Positions 17,721 to 27,130 of a stretch of DNA of 64,000 nt are shown here, one piece after another. This DNA is from Duganella lactea (GTDB taxonomy: Bacteria; Pseudomonadota; Gammaproteobacteria; Burkholderiales; Burkholderiaceae_D), in NCBI RefSeq assembly GCF_009857505.1, contig NZ_WWCP01000001.1:124001-188000 (forward strand), written 5' to 3'. Numbering within the stretch: the stretch's first letter is position 1; every line of letters begins with the position of its first letter. A program made the translations under genes and the position numbers. The notes beneath the pieces are model-generated. The model ran no database searches. It saw nothing but the letters and a program-made list of their open reading frames with translations, and was not told the DNA's origin.

Positions 17721-18758
17721 ATGCGAAAATTGTTTCTGTGCTTATTGTTGTGGATCGGCGCCGCGCAGGCGCAGGTGGTATCACTGCCGGCGCTGCGGGC
17801 GACGCAGGTCAGCGTGTCCGGACTGTCGTCCGGTGCTTACATGGCGGTGCAGTTCGAGGTGGCCTACTCGCGCACGGTGATGGGCGCCGGCGTCATCGCC
17901 GGTGGCCCGTATTTCTGCGCGCAAGGCAGCGTGTACATCGCCACCACCCGTTGCAGCTGCAACGAGGAACTGCTGGCCTGCCGCGTGCGCCCCGGCGGCA
18001 CGCGCGTGCCGGAGCTGATCGCCCTCACCGACTGGTTCGCCGCCTCGCAAACCATCGACCCCACCAGCGCGCTGGCCAGCCACCGCGTGTGGATGTTTTC
18101 CGGCACGCTGGACTCGGTGGTGCCGCAGGCGGTCGGCAACGATCTGCTGACCTACTACCGCCACTACATCGACGCCAACCGCATCTCCTACAAGCGCAAC
18201 CTGGCCGCCGAACACGCGATGCCCACCGACAGCTACGGCAACCCCTGTTCGGCGCTGGGCACGCCCTACATCAACCACTGCAACTACGACGCCGCCGGCG
18301 AATTGCTGAGCTGGATCTACGGCCCGCTGGCCGCGCGCGCCAGCACACTGTCGGGCCGCTTCATCGCGTTCGACCAGTCGGAATTCATCGCCCTGCCCAC
18401 CTGGCACGGCATGGCGGACTTGGGCTATCTGTACATTCCGCCATCGTGCGAAGGCGGCGGCTGCCGTCTGCATGTGGCCTTCCACGGCTGCCAGCAAAAC
18501 CCCGACAATATCGGCACGCTGTTTGTGCGCCGCGCCGGCTACAACGCCTGGGCCGACAACAACAAGCTGCTGATCCTGTATCCGCAAACCTCGGCCACCT
18601 TCTACAATCCGAAGGCATGCTGGGACTGGTGGGCGCACGACGACACGCGCTATGCACAAAAAGCGGGCCGCCAGATGGCGGCCGTCAAACGCATGGTGGA
18701 CCGCCTGAGCGACGGCGGCACCGTCGCACTTATATGCCGCCGAGGCAGATGTACTTGA
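17721..18758 (+). CDS. Secreted PHB depolymerase (type 2 catalytic domain)
   Basis: A 345-residue protein with a signal peptide (MRKLFLCLLLWIGAAQAQ). The lipase box SGLSSGAYMA comes at the N-terminal end of the mature protein, while the oxyanion segment VAFHGCQQNPDNI comes about 200 residues later. This is the circularly permuted order of type 2 short-chain PHA depolymerases. No linker or C-terminal substrate-binding domain is present, so action on crystalline PHB granules may be weak. The 3' end overlaps the convergent aldehyde dehydrogenase gene by 29 bases. Confidence 0.88.
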   Translation: MRKLFLCLLLWIGAAQAQVVSLPALRATQVSVSGLSSGAYMAVQFEVAYSRTVMGAGVIAGGPYFCAQGSVYIATTRCSCNEELLACRVRPGGTRVPELIALTDWFAASQTIDPTSALASHRVWMFSGTLDSVVPQAVGNDLLTYYRHYIDANRISYKRNLAAEHAMPTDSYGNPCSALGTPYINHCNYDAAGELLSWIYGPLAARASTLSGRFIAFDQSEFIALPTWHGMADLGYLYIPPSCEGGGCRLHVAFHGCQQNPDNIGTLFVRRAGYNAWADNNKLLILYPQTSATFYNPKACWDWWAHDDTRYAQKAGRQMAAVKRMVDRLSDGGTVALICRRGRCT

Positions 18759-20196
18759 CCACCAGGTAGTCCTCGATGCCGAGGTGCGAGCCCTCCCGTC
18801 CCAGGCCGGATTGCTTGACGCCGCCGAACGGCGCCACCTCGGTGGAAATCAGACCGGTGTTGACGCCGACCATGCCGCTCTCCAGCCCTTCCGCCACGCG
18901 CCAGATGCGGCCGACGTCGCGCGAATAGAAATAGCTGGCCAGGCCGAACTCGGTGTTGTTGGCCAGCGTGATGGCTTCCTCGTCGGTCTTGAAGCGGAAC
19001 AGCGGCGCCAGCGGGCCAAAGGTTTCCTCCTTCGCCACCAGCATGTCCTCGCGGATGTCGGCGATCACGGTCGGCTGGAAGAAGCTGTGGCCCAGCGCGT
19101 GGCGCTTGCCGCCCAACAGCAGGCGGCCGCCCTTGGACAGCGCATCGGCGACATGCTGCTCGACCTTCTCCACCGCTTTGCCATCGATCAGCGGGCCTTG
19201 CGTGACGCCGTCCTCCACGCCGTTGCCGACCTTGAGTTTATCCACCGCAGCCACCAGCTTTTGCGCGAACGCCTCGTACACGCCGTCCTGCACGTAGAGG
19301 CGGTTGGCGCAGACGCAGGTCTGGCCGGCGTTGCGGTACTTGGAGGCGATCGCGCCCTCGACCGCCGCATCCAGATCGGCATCGTCGAACACGATGAACG
19401 GCGCGTTGCCGCCCAGTTCCAGCGACAGCTTCTTGATGGTCGGCGCGCACTGCTCCATCAGCAGCCGGCCCACCTCGGTGGAGCCGGTGAAACTCAGCTT
19501 GCGCACGAGCGGATTGGCAGTCATCTCGCCGCCGATGTCTTTCGACTTGCCGGTCAACACGCTGAACACGCCCGGCGGCACGCCCGCCCGTTCGGCCAAT
19601 ACCGCCAGCGCCAGCGCGCAGTAAGGCGTCGCCTCGGCCGGCTTGAGCACCATCGGACAGCCCGCCGCCAGCGCGGGGCCGGCTTTGCGGGTGATCATCG
19701 CGATCGGGAAATTCCACGGCGTGATGGCGGCGCACACGCCGATCGGTTCCTTCGTCACCAGGATGCGGCGGTCCGGCCAGGGCGACGCCAGCGTCTCGCC
19801 GGCCACGCGCTTGGCTTCCTCGCCAAACCATTCGATGAACGAAGCGCCATACGCCACCTCGCCGCGCGACTCGGTCAGCGGCTTGCCCTGCTCCGCCGTC
19901 ATCAGCAGCGCCAGGTCGTCGGTGTTTTCCAGGATCAGGTCATTCCACTTGCGCAGGATGCGGGCACGCTCGGCGGCCGGCTTTTTGCGCCATGCCGGCC
20001 AGGCGGCGTTGGCGGCCTCGATGGCGCGTTTGGTTTCGGCCGCGCCCATCACCGGCACGGTGCCGATTTGTTCGCCGGTGGCGGGATTGGTGACGGCCAG
20101 CGCCTTGCCGCTGTCAGCGTCGCGCCACTCGCCGTTGAGGTAGGCCTGCTGACGCAGCAGGCGCGGATCTTTCAGTTGCAGCTTGATTGGCAACAT
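18730..20196 (-). CDS. gabD: NADP-dependent succinate-semialdehyde dehydrogenase
   Basis: A 488-residue aldehyde dehydrogenase closely matching the GabD pattern: ITPWNFPIAMITRK, KPAEATPYCALAL, SFTGSTEVGRLL, catalytic Glu in LSLELGGNAPFIVFDDAD, catalytic Cys in NAGQTCVCANR. It oxidises succinic semialdehyde to succinate, the last step of GABA and putrescine degradation. It starts 12 bases after the PPK2 gene, and the whole minus-strand run from 24188 has only short gaps. A link to polyamine breakdown is therefore plausible. Confidence 0.93.
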   Translation of the reverse strand: MLPIKLQLKDPRLLRQQAYLNGEWRDADSGKALAVTNPATGEQIGTVPVMGAAETKRAIEAANAAWPAWRKKPAAERARILRKWNDLILENTDDLALLMTAEQGKPLTESRGEVAYGASFIEWFGEEAKRVAGETLASPWPDRRILVTKEPIGVCAAITPWNFPIAMITRKAGPALAAGCPMVLKPAEATPYCALALAVLAERAGVPPGVFSVLTGKSKDIGGEMTANPLVRKLSFTGSTEVGRLLMEQCAPTIKKLSLELGGNAPFIVFDDADLDAAVEGAIASKYRNAGQTCVCANRLYVQDGVYEAFAQKLVAAVDKLKVGNGVEDGVTQGPLIDGKAVEKVEQHVADALSKGGRLLLGGKRHALGHSFFQPTVIADIREDMLVAKEETFGPLAPLFRFKTDEEAITLANNTEFGLASYFYSRDVGRIWRVAEGLESGMVGVNTGLISTEVAPFGGVKQSGLGREGSHLGIEDYLVVKYICLGGI

Positions 20197-20208
20197 CAGG
20201 CATTCTCC

Positions 20209-21051
20209 TTACTCCACGGTGAAAGACGACAGGTCCGGATGCGGCGGCGGATAATGCAGGTCCATGCTTTCCAGCGTTTCCAGCAGCAGGCTGGCGATCA
20301 CCAGATTACGATGGGTCTTGGAATTGGCCGGCACCACATACCATGGCGCGTGCGGCGCGTCGGTCTCGCGGATCGCCTTTTCATACGCACGCTGATAGTC
20401 GCCCCATTTTTCACGTTGCTTGATATCTTCCGGATTGAACTTCCACTGCTTGTCCGGATCGTCCAGTCGTTCCTGCAGGCGCTCGCGCTGTTCTTCCTTC
20501 GAGATATGCAGGAACACCTTGATGATGACCGTGCCCGTTTCCGCCAGCATGCGTTCGAAATCGCGGATCTGCGCATAACGGCGCTTGCATTCCGCGTCGT
20601 CGATCCAGCCCTGTACCTTGGTGATCAGCACATCCTCGTAATGACTGCGGTTGAAGATGGCGATCTCGCCCAGCACCGGCACATGCTGATGCACGCGCCA
20701 CAGATAGTCGTGCGCCAGTTCGTTGTCGGTCGGTCCCTTGAAGGACACCGCGCGCAACCCCATCGGATTGATCCCCTTGAACAGGGCGCGCACCGTGCCG
20801 TCCTTGCCGCCGGTATCGGTGGCCTGCAAGACCAGCAGCACTTTTTGCTTGCGCTGCGCGTACAGCTTGTCCTGCAGCGCCGAGATACGGTCGATCAGCG
20901 CGGCGGTGCGCTCCAGGTCCAGCGCCTTGGCGCGCGACTTGCCGAGTTTGGGGTTGGCGGCACGCGTCGAAAACGCGGTGTCGTCCGCATCCTCATCACG
21001 CAGCTTGAGTTTTGGGTTGGCGCGGAAGCGCTCGCGGGCATTATGGGTCAT
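20209..21051 (-). CDS. ppk2: PPK2-family polyphosphate kinase
   Basis: A 280-residue PPK2 domain protein. Walker A is VLQATDTGGKDGTVRAL and the Walker B/lid region includes IAIFNRSHYEDVLITKV and a C-terminal PWYVVPANSKTHRNL. Members use polyphosphate to phosphorylate nucleotides (class I on NDP; some on NMP). The class is not certain from reading alone. It lies 12 bases after the flavin oxidoreductase gene and 12 before gabD, suggesting an operon. Confidence 0.92.
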   Translation of the reverse strand: MTHNARERFRANPKLKLRDEDADDTAFSTRAANPKLGKSRAKALDLERTAALIDRISALQDKLYAQRKQKVLLVLQATDTGGKDGTVRALFKGINPMGLRAVSFKGPTDNELAHDYLWRVHQHVPVLGEIAIFNRSHYEDVLITKVQGWIDDAECKRRYAQIRDFERMLAETGTVIIKVFLHISKEEQRERLQERLDDPDKQWKFNPEDIKQREKWGDYQRAYEKAIRETDAPHAPWYVVPANSKTHRNLVIASLLLETLESMDLHYPPPHPDLSSFTVE

Positions 21052-21063
21052 GCTTTGAGCATA

Positions 21064-22677
21064 TCACTTTGCCGCCAGCTGTGCCGCGCGGATGCCCCAC
21101 CAGGCGGCTTCCTCGAAGACCGAGAAGCCCGACAGGTCGGCGTGGGCGAACAGAATCGGGCCATCGACTTCGCGCAGTGCCTTCATGCCGGCGTTGCCGC
21201 GGAAGTTGGGCCAGGGGACCGCCATCGCGTGGCCACGCAGCGTGATGTCGACCCGCTCGACGCACGCGGCAAGCTGGCCGCCGTAAGCGGTTTTCAGATC
21301 GGCGCTGGCCAGCGCCAGCAACTCCTCCGGTTTGGCGGAGGCCATCCAGTGACGCGCGCTGCTGGCCTTGCGGTCCGACAGCGCGACGTAGGCGCTGAAC
21401 ACCGTCTTGGCCGGCGGCTGCACGCGGATGTCCTGGTGCGTGGAGACCACGTAGCCCAGTCCCGGCTCGCTGTACACCACGTTGTCCCACGATAGCGGCT
21501 GCGGGTTGGTCCCCCCTTGCAGCTCCTCGGGGAAGCGCTTGAGCAGGAAGTTCGCCACCATCCACGGCGCGTATTCCGGCGCGTGCCTGGCGGCGTCGAA
21601 ACCGTATTCGCCGATGTTATCCACAACCCGCGCGGCGACGTAGGTCGGCATCGCGCAGATGGCCTTGCGGGCGCGCACCAGATAGCTGGTCGGCTTGCCG
21701 TTTTCCAGCTTGAAGCACAGCGCCTCGACGCCGCCCGCCGTTTTTTTCAGCGACACCGCCGTCCCGGCCATGCGCCGCACGGCGGCCGCGCGCTCGATGC
21801 CCGAGGCCAGCGGCTGCAAGCCGCCCGGCCAGGTCAGCCAGGCGCCGTCGCCGGCATTGGCGGCCTGCCCCCAGCGGCTGCAGTAGTAGTGCAGTCCCGC
21901 CCAGGCGGATACCTTGTCATAGCGGGTGCCGTAGTCGTCGCGGCAGCAGTAGTTCAGATACCAGTGCAGCGTCGGCGACTTGTAGCCGTTTTGATCCATC
22001 CACTGTTTGAGCGTGATGCGGTCCAGCGCCTGCCACGCCGGGTCTTCCGACGACATCACCGTCGGAAAAACGAAAACGCGCCGGCCATCCGCGCCGTGCG
22101 TCTGCCGCAGGCGGCGCACCTCGTCGAAGAAGCGCTTGTGCTCATCGAGCTCCCATTGCGGCACGCCGTCGGTGGGGATGAAGCCTTCCTGCCAGTGGCC
22201 GTTGTGCAGCAGGCGTTCCTCCGGCGCGTGCAGGATGAAGCGCTCGTCGTAGTAAGGCTTCTCGCCGTAAGGATCTTTCTGGATGATGCCCAGGTCCGCC
22301 AGAATTTCACGCACATGCGTTGATTCCGGCGACGGCAGCGGCAGATAATGCGCGCCGGTCGGATAGGCATATTCACCGAAGGCGCCGCCGGCCGCGTTGC
22401 CATAGGGCTGCGGGCCGTCGATCATCAGCACCTGCGTCTTGCCCAGCTTTTTGAGCTTCCACGCGGCAGTGAGGCCGGAGACGCCGGAACCGAGTATCGC
22501 GATATCGGTGTCGATAATCCGCGATGGCGGCGGCAGCGCGTGCTTGTCGCGCAGGAAGTGGCCTTCGTCGCGGCCGACGTAGTGCAGCGTTGGCGTAATC
22601 TCCTGCCAGCGCTGGAAGGCCAGCCCGCTGCCGGCCACGGTGGCGCCGGCCCAGACGAGGAAAGAGCGGCGCAGCAT
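21064..22677 (-). CDS. FAD-dependent amine-oxidase-like oxidoreductase, exported by Tat-like signal
   Basis: A 537-residue flavoprotein. The N-terminus MLRRSFLVWAGATVAGSGLAF has a twin-Arg followed by a hydrophobic core, suggesting export or membrane anchoring. The dinucleotide fold is DIAILGSGVSGLTAAWKLKK, and the C-terminal FAD segment is PILFAHADLSGFSVFEEAAW, as in flavin amine oxidases. Its start overlaps the stop of the aminopropyltransferase gene by one base (TGATG), so the two are translationally coupled. A polyamine or its product is the obvious candidate substrate; this is an inference. Confidence 0.8.
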   Translation of the reverse strand: MLRRSFLVWAGATVAGSGLAFQRWQEITPTLHYVGRDEGHFLRDKHALPPPSRIIDTDIAILGSGVSGLTAAWKLKKLGKTQVLMIDGPQPYGNAAGGAFGEYAYPTGAHYLPLPSPESTHVREILADLGIIQKDPYGEKPYYDERFILHAPEERLLHNGHWQEGFIPTDGVPQWELDEHKRFFDEVRRLRQTHGADGRRVFVFPTVMSSEDPAWQALDRITLKQWMDQNGYKSPTLHWYLNYCCRDDYGTRYDKVSAWAGLHYYCSRWGQAANAGDGAWLTWPGGLQPLASGIERAAAVRRMAGTAVSLKKTAGGVEALCFKLENGKPTSYLVRARKAICAMPTYVAARVVDNIGEYGFDAARHAPEYAPWMVANFLLKRFPEELQGGTNPQPLSWDNVVYSEPGLGYVVSTHQDIRVQPPAKTVFSAYVALSDRKASSARHWMASAKPEELLALASADLKTAYGGQLAACVERVDITLRGHAMAVPWPNFRGNAGMKALREVDGPILFAHADLSGFSVFEEAAWWGIRAAQLAAK

Positions 22678-24188
22678 CAGCGTATCACCCGCCGCCAGTC
22701 CTGCTCGAATTCATGCACGAGCGACTGGGTGTTGAGGCGATTCGGCGCCATCGGCAGCGGCTTCATGTCCGGCGGGAAGATGAACATCTCGCGCGTGGTG
22801 TCGGCGTTCAGGTAGCGCATCGGCAAACGGTAGCTGACCGGCGGCGTGTACGACGCCTGCGGCGACGCCAGAATAAAGCCCCACTCGCCGAACGACGGCA
22901 CATAGGCGTGATACGGCCAGGTCTTCATGCCGACATCGCGCAGCGTGGCGTCGATGGTCCAGAAGGCGTGCGGCGCGAAGAACGGCGACGTCGATTGCAC
23001 CGTCATCAAACCGTTGGCCGCCAGATGCTTGCGCACCATGCCGTAGAACGGCACCGAATACAGCTTGCCCAGCGCGAAGCTGGATGGATCGGGGAAATCG
23101 ACGATCACCGCGTCGAACATATCGTCGTTATGCTGCAGCCAGATCGCCGCGTCGGCGTTGATCACGCGCACCCGCTTGTCGCTGAAGGAGGCGTTATTCA
23201 GCTTGACCAGTTCCGCGCGCTGCGTGAAGGCGGTGGTCATGGCCGGGTCCAGGTCGACCAGCGTCACATGCTCGATATTTTTGTAGCGCAGGATCTCGCG
23301 CAGCGCCAGGCCGTCGCCGCCGCCCAGCACCAGCACGCGCCGGGCCCACGGCAGCGCCTCCAGCACCGGATGCACCAGCGCTTCGTGATAGCGGTATTCG
23401 TCGCGCGACGAGAATTGCAGGTTGCCGTTGATGTACAGGCGCGTATCGTCCTTCCAGCGCGTGATCACCAGGCGCTGATACGGCGTGGTGGTGGCGTAGA
23501 CGATTTCATCGCCGAACAGGCCATGCTCGCCCCAGTGCGTCATCTTGTCGGCGAAGGCAAAGCCGAACACCAGCACGCACATCACCGCGCTGGCGCGCAG
23601 CATGCGGCCGGTGACGTTTTTCAGCTCTGTGCGAAACACGCTGATTGTCCACAGCGCCACGCCCACATTCAGCATGCCGAACATGAAACCGGTGCGCACC
23701 AGTCCCAGGTACGGTGCCAGCACCAGCGGGAACAGCACCGACACCGCCAGCGCGCCCAGATAGTCGAACGTCAGCACCTTGCTGACCAGTTCATTGAATT
23801 CGGTCTGCCGCGCATTCAGCGCGCGCATCACCAGCGGCACCTCCATGCCGACGAACACGCCGACCAGGAACACCATCGTGTACAGCATGGTGCGGAACGG
23901 CGCCGTCATCCACGAGAAGGTGAGGAACAGCACCGCCGCCGAAACGCCGCCCACCAGGCCGACCGCCAGTTCGATATCGACAAAGCGCGCCAGCACGTCT
24001 TCATCCTTGACGTACTTGGAGAAATGCGCGCCCACGCCCATCGCAAACAGGTAGCATCCGATAATGGTGGAAAACTGCAACACCGAATCGCCCAGCAGAT
24101 AGCTCGATAACGCGCCGGCGATCAGCTCATACGCCAGGCCGCAGGAGGCCACCACAAAGACGGACAGGATCAGAATCTTTTTGTTCAT
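22677..24188 (-). CDS. Membrane-embedded polyamine aminopropyltransferase (spermidine synthase-like)
   Basis: About 503 residues. The first half holds about seven membrane helices (ILILSVFVVASCGLAYELIAG onward). The second half is a spermidine-synthase Rossmann domain with VLVLGGGDGLALREIL, LVDLDPAM, VINADAAIWL and the catalytic-type Asp of VIVDFPDPSS. It should transfer an aminopropyl group from decarboxylated SAM, which SpeD in the opposite arm would supply. I prefer the ATG at 24188; an upstream TTG at 24212 is less likely. It is divergent from the DUF350 gene with 50 bases between starts. Confidence 0.88.
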   Translation of the reverse strand: MNKKILILSVFVVASCGLAYELIAGALSSYLLGDSVLQFSTIIGCYLFAMGVGAHFSKYVKDEDVLARFVDIELAVGLVGGVSAAVLFLTFSWMTAPFRTMLYTMVFLVGVFVGMEVPLVMRALNARQTEFNELVSKVLTFDYLGALAVSVLFPLVLAPYLGLVRTGFMFGMLNVGVALWTISVFRTELKNVTGRMLRASAVMCVLVFGFAFADKMTHWGEHGLFGDEIVYATTTPYQRLVITRWKDDTRLYINGNLQFSSRDEYRYHEALVHPVLEALPWARRVLVLGGGDGLALREILRYKNIEHVTLVDLDPAMTTAFTQRAELVKLNNASFSDKRVRVINADAAIWLQHNDDMFDAVIVDFPDPSSFALGKLYSVPFYGMVRKHLAANGLMTVQSTSPFFAPHAFWTIDATLRDVGMKTWPYHAYVPSFGEWGFILASPQASYTPPVSYRLPMRYLNADTTREMFIFPPDMKPLPMAPNRLNTQSLVHEFEQDWRRVIR

Positions 24189-24202
24189 TGAGCGCGTTTG
24201 CT

Positions 24203-24219
24203 TTATTATCAAGTAATAA
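24203..24219. promoter_or_regulatory. Inverted repeat in the divergent polyamine-module promoter
   Basis: TTATTA at 24203-24208 and TAATAA at 24214-24219 are perfect arms around TCAAG. They lie in the middle of the 50-base gap between the aminopropyltransferase and DUF350 start codons. A shared operator or overlapping -10 elements would fit. There is room for only one compact control site here. Confidence 0.4.
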
Positions 24220-24238
24220 CTTTACATGAAGGTGTGAC

Positions 24239-24625
24239 GTGCCCGCCATACTAAATTATCTGATCCACCTGTTGCTGGCCGCGTTGCTGCTGGCCGCGTT
24301 CTTCAAAGCCTACACCTGGATGACGCCTTTCGACGAGGTGAAACTGATCCGCGAGGGGAATCAGGCGGCCGCGCTGTCGCTGGGCGGGGCGCTGATCGGC
24401 TTTTCGATCACTATTGGTTCCGCGCTGATGCATACTCTCGATTACCAGCAGTTTTTCGCCTGGGCCTTCGGCGCCATGGTGATCCAGGGGCTGGCGTATG
24501 GGATCGCCACGCGCGTGCTCAACATGTCCAAAGACCAGATCGAGGCCAACAACACGGCCTTCGGCGGCCTGCTGGGCGCGATTTCACTTTCCATCGGCGT
24601 CATCAACGGCGCCTGCATTTCCTAA
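24239..24625 (+). CDS. DUF350 (YjfL-like) membrane protein
   Basis: A 128-residue protein with a GTG start and GAAGG seven bases upstream. It has four membrane helices and an N-terminal segment facing FDEVKLIREGNQAAALSLGGALIGFSI, the DUF350 signature, with a second similar half near NNTAFGGLLGAISLSIGVIN. E. coli YjfL is a family member in an uncharacterised envelope/polyamine-related operon. It is the first gene of a tight five-gene plus-strand operon. Confidence 0.85.
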   Translation: MPAILNYLIHLLLAALLLAAFFKAYTWMTPFDEVKLIREGNQAAALSLGGALIGFSITIGSALMHTLDYQQFFAWAFGAMVIQGLAYGIATRVLNMSKDQIEANNTAFGGLLGAISLSIGVINGACIS

Positions 24626-24637
24626 GCGAGGACCATC

Positions 24638-25654
24638 ATGGGTATCGGCAGCTTTATCAAGAAGCAGTTTATCGATGTACTGCAATGGAACGAGGACACC
24701 GAGGGCGTGCTGGCGTGGCGCTTTCCGATGGCCGACCAGGAGATCCAGAACGGCGGCCAGCTGGTGGTGCGCGAGTCGCAGGTGGCGGTGTTCGTCAACG
24801 AGGGCCAGATCGCCGACGTGTTCGGCCCCGGCACCCACACGCTGACCACCCGCACGCTGCCGCTGCTGACCAACCTGAAAAACTGGGACAAGCTGTTTGA
24901 TTCGCCGTTCAAGTCGGACGTGTACTTCTTCAGCACCCGCGTGCAGACCGGCCGCAAATGGGGCACGCCGCAGCCGATCACCATCCGCGACAAGGACTTC
25001 GACATGGTGCGCGTGCGCGCCTTCGGCATGTACTCGTACCGGGTGACCAACGCGCGCGCCTTCTTCACCGAAATCAGCGGCACGCGCGAGGTCTACACCC
25101 GCGACGAGGTGGAAGACCAGCTGCGCGGCATCCTGATGGCGACCATGGCCAGCTCGCTGGGCGCGTCGCAAGTGCCGTTCCTCGACATGGCGGCCAACCA
25201 GGCGCTGATGGCGCAGCAGGTCAAGGGCGACCTGACCGCCGCGTTCGCGCGCTACGGCATCGCGCTCGATGAATTCAATGTGGCCAGCGTCAGCTTGCCG
25301 GAGGAACTGCAGGCGGCACTGGACGAGCGCATCTCGGCCGGCATGAAGGGCGGCATGAGCGCCGACAAGATGGCCGGCTTTACCAAGTACCAGGTGGCCA
25401 GCGCGATCCCGCTGGCGGCCGGCAACGAGGGCGGCCTGGCCGGCATCGGCGCCGGTCTGGGCGCCGGCATGACGGTGGGCCAGGTGATCGGCCAGACGCT
25501 GGGCAACACGCTGGCGCCGCAAGCCGCCGCGCCGGCGGAGGACTCCATCGAGGCGCGACTTGAGAAGCTCAAAGGCCTGCTGGATAAAGGCCTGATCTCG
25601 GCCACCGACTACGACAGCAGCAAGGCTGAACTACTGAAAAAACTGATCGGCTAA
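24638..25654 (+). CDS. SPFH/Band-7 domain protein with C-terminal SHOCT
   Basis: A 338-residue protein of the YdjI / virion-core-like SPFH group. The SPFH region starts FIDVLQWNEDTEGVLAWRFP and includes VVRESQVAVFVNEGQI and FGPGTHTLTT; it runs to about residue 230. A Gly/Ala-rich hydrophobic stretch follows (GGLAGIGAGLGAGMTVGQVIG). The last 35 residues are a SHOCT motif (RLEKLKGLLDKGLISATDYD). Such proteins form membrane-associated oligomers and scaffolds. It starts 12 bases after DUF350 and ends 6 before the zinc-ribbon gene. Confidence 0.85.
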   Translation: MGIGSFIKKQFIDVLQWNEDTEGVLAWRFPMADQEIQNGGQLVVRESQVAVFVNEGQIADVFGPGTHTLTTRTLPLLTNLKNWDKLFDSPFKSDVYFFSTRVQTGRKWGTPQPITIRDKDFDMVRVRAFGMYSYRVTNARAFFTEISGTREVYTRDEVEDQLRGILMATMASSLGASQVPFLDMAANQALMAQQVKGDLTAAFARYGIALDEFNVASVSLPEELQAALDERISAGMKGGMSADKMAGFTKYQVASAIPLAAGNEGGLAGIGAGLGAGMTVGQVIGQTLGNTLAPQAAAPAEDSIEARLEKLKGLLDKGLISATDYDSSKAELLKKLIG

Positions 25655-25660
25655 CACCGC

Positions 25661-27130
25661 ATGCAAATCGTTTCCTGTCCCAGCTGCGGCGCGGAGGTCA
25701 AATTCCGCTCGCACGCCTCGGTCATGGCGGTCTGCGAGTATTGCAGCACGCGCGTGCTCAAGGACCAGGACGCCGTCAAAGACCTGGGCAAGATGTCGTC
25801 CGTGCTGGAGGACTATTCGCCGATCCAGATCGGCACCGCCGGCGTGCTCGGTGGCCGGCCGTTCACGGTGGTGGGCCGCATCCAGCTGCGCTATTCGGCC
25901 GGCATGTGGAACGAGTGGTTCCTGTTTTTTGACGATGGCAAAACCGCGTGGCTGGGCGATTCGTCCGGCATGTACACCATCACCGCCGAATACCAGGGCG
26001 AGACGCAGACCCAGGCCTTCGACGACCTGGTGCCGGGGCGCGGCTACCCGATCGGCGGCGGCGTCTACACGGCGGCCGAGGTGCGCTTGGCCGATTGCGT
26101 CGGCGGCCAGGGCGAGCTGCCCTTCAAGGTGGGCGACGGCTACCAGGCGCGCGTGGCCGACTTCCGCCGTGGCGCGGAATTCATCACGCTCGATTATTCG
26201 GACGGCCCGGTGCCGGTGGTCTACACCGGCCTCGCGGTCACGCTGGACAGCCTGCAATGCCAGTTGCTGCGCGACGACGACACCATCCAGCGCGCCGCCG
26301 GCCGCTATCGCGGCAAGCTCGATGCGCTGGACTGCCCCGCATGCGGCAGCCCGATCAAATATCTGCCCGGCGTGACGGCCAATCTGGTGTGCCCGGCCTG
26401 CGCCACGCAGATCGACGCCGCCAGTCCCAAAGCGCAAGTGGTGGCCGCCGGCGAACGCGTGGCCGCCGTGCCGCTGACGCTGGAACTGGGCGCCACCGCC
26501 AACATCAACAACCAGAACTTCACCATCATCGGCATGATGCGCCGCGCCGACGACGAAGGCACGCAGTGGAACGAATACCTGATGTACGGCCCGCGCGCCG
26601 GCTTCTCGTGGCTGGTGGAGACCGACGAAGGCTGGTCCGGCGCCAACGTGCTGTCCGATTGGCCGCTGACGTACACGCCGGGCGCCGGCACAGTGCTTGT
26701 GGATAAGGTCAGCTTTTCCCGCCTGTACGACTACGGCGCGGTGGTGACCTACGCGGTGGGCGCCTTCAACTGGCGCGTCAGCGTCGGCGACAAAACGCAG
26801 GTGGAGGAATTCCAGGCAGGTCAACTGCGGCTGGCGTCCGAGACCACGCCGCAGGAGATGACGTGGTCGCGCTCCTCGCCGGTATCGGCCGACCAGCTGG
26901 CGCTGTGGTTTGGCAGCGCCTTCAAGGGCAAGATCAAATCGCCGTCCAGGAACCAGCCGTTCGCCAACAACCGTCATCGCACGACGGCCAAGTACATCAT
27001 CGGCCTCATGCTGGCGGTGAACGCGATCCCGCTGCTGTTCAACTTTGGCGACACCTGGTTCCTGAGCGCGATCGCCGCGCTGGCGATCTACCTGCCGGCG
27101 ACCTTCCTCGATAACAATGACCAAGCATGA
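25661..27130 (+). CDS. Zinc-ribbon protein with two DUF4178 domains
   Basis: A 489-residue protein built of two similar halves. Each begins with a zinc ribbon (CPSCGAEV...CEYC at the N-terminus; CPACGSPI...CPAC at about residues 224-245). Each is followed by a DUF4178 beta-rich domain (FTVVGRIQLRYSAGMWNEWFLFF and FTIIGMMRRADDEGTQWNEYLMY). The C-terminus has two membrane helices (IIGLMLAVNAIPLLF, LSAIAALAIYLPATF). Function is unknown. DUF4178 proteins are often found next to SPFH/YdjI-like and polyamine genes. Its stop overlaps the next ATG. Confidence 0.85.
   Translation: MQIVSCPSCGAEVKFRSHASVMAVCEYCSTRVLKDQDAVKDLGKMSSVLEDYSPIQIGTAGVLGGRPFTVVGRIQLRYSAGMWNEWFLFFDDGKTAWLGDSSGMYTITAEYQGETQTQAFDDLVPGRGYPIGGGVYTAAEVRLADCVGGQGELPFKVGDGYQARVADFRRGAEFITLDYSDGPVPVVYTGLAVTLDSLQCQLLRDDDTIQRAAGRYRGKLDALDCPACGSPIKYLPGVTANLVCPACATQIDAASPKAQVVAAGERVAAVPLTLELGATANINNQNFTIIGMMRRADDEGTQWNEYLMYGPRAGFSWLVETDEGWSGANVLSDWPLTYTPGAGTVLVDKVSFSRLYDYGAVVTYAVGAFNWRVSVGDKTQVEEFQAGQLRLASETTPQEMTWSRSSPVSADQLALWFGSAFKGKIKSPSRNQPFANNRHRTTAKYIIGLMLAVNAIPLLFNFGDTWFLSAIAALAIYLPATFLDNNDQA

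Noticed and set aside
18784..21495. A 903-codon open frame on the plus strand opposite gabD and ppk2
   Set aside because: It is the complement of two well-supported genes. Its Arg/His/Gln-rich composition is typical of an antisense frame in GC-rich DNA, and it has no recognisable domain.
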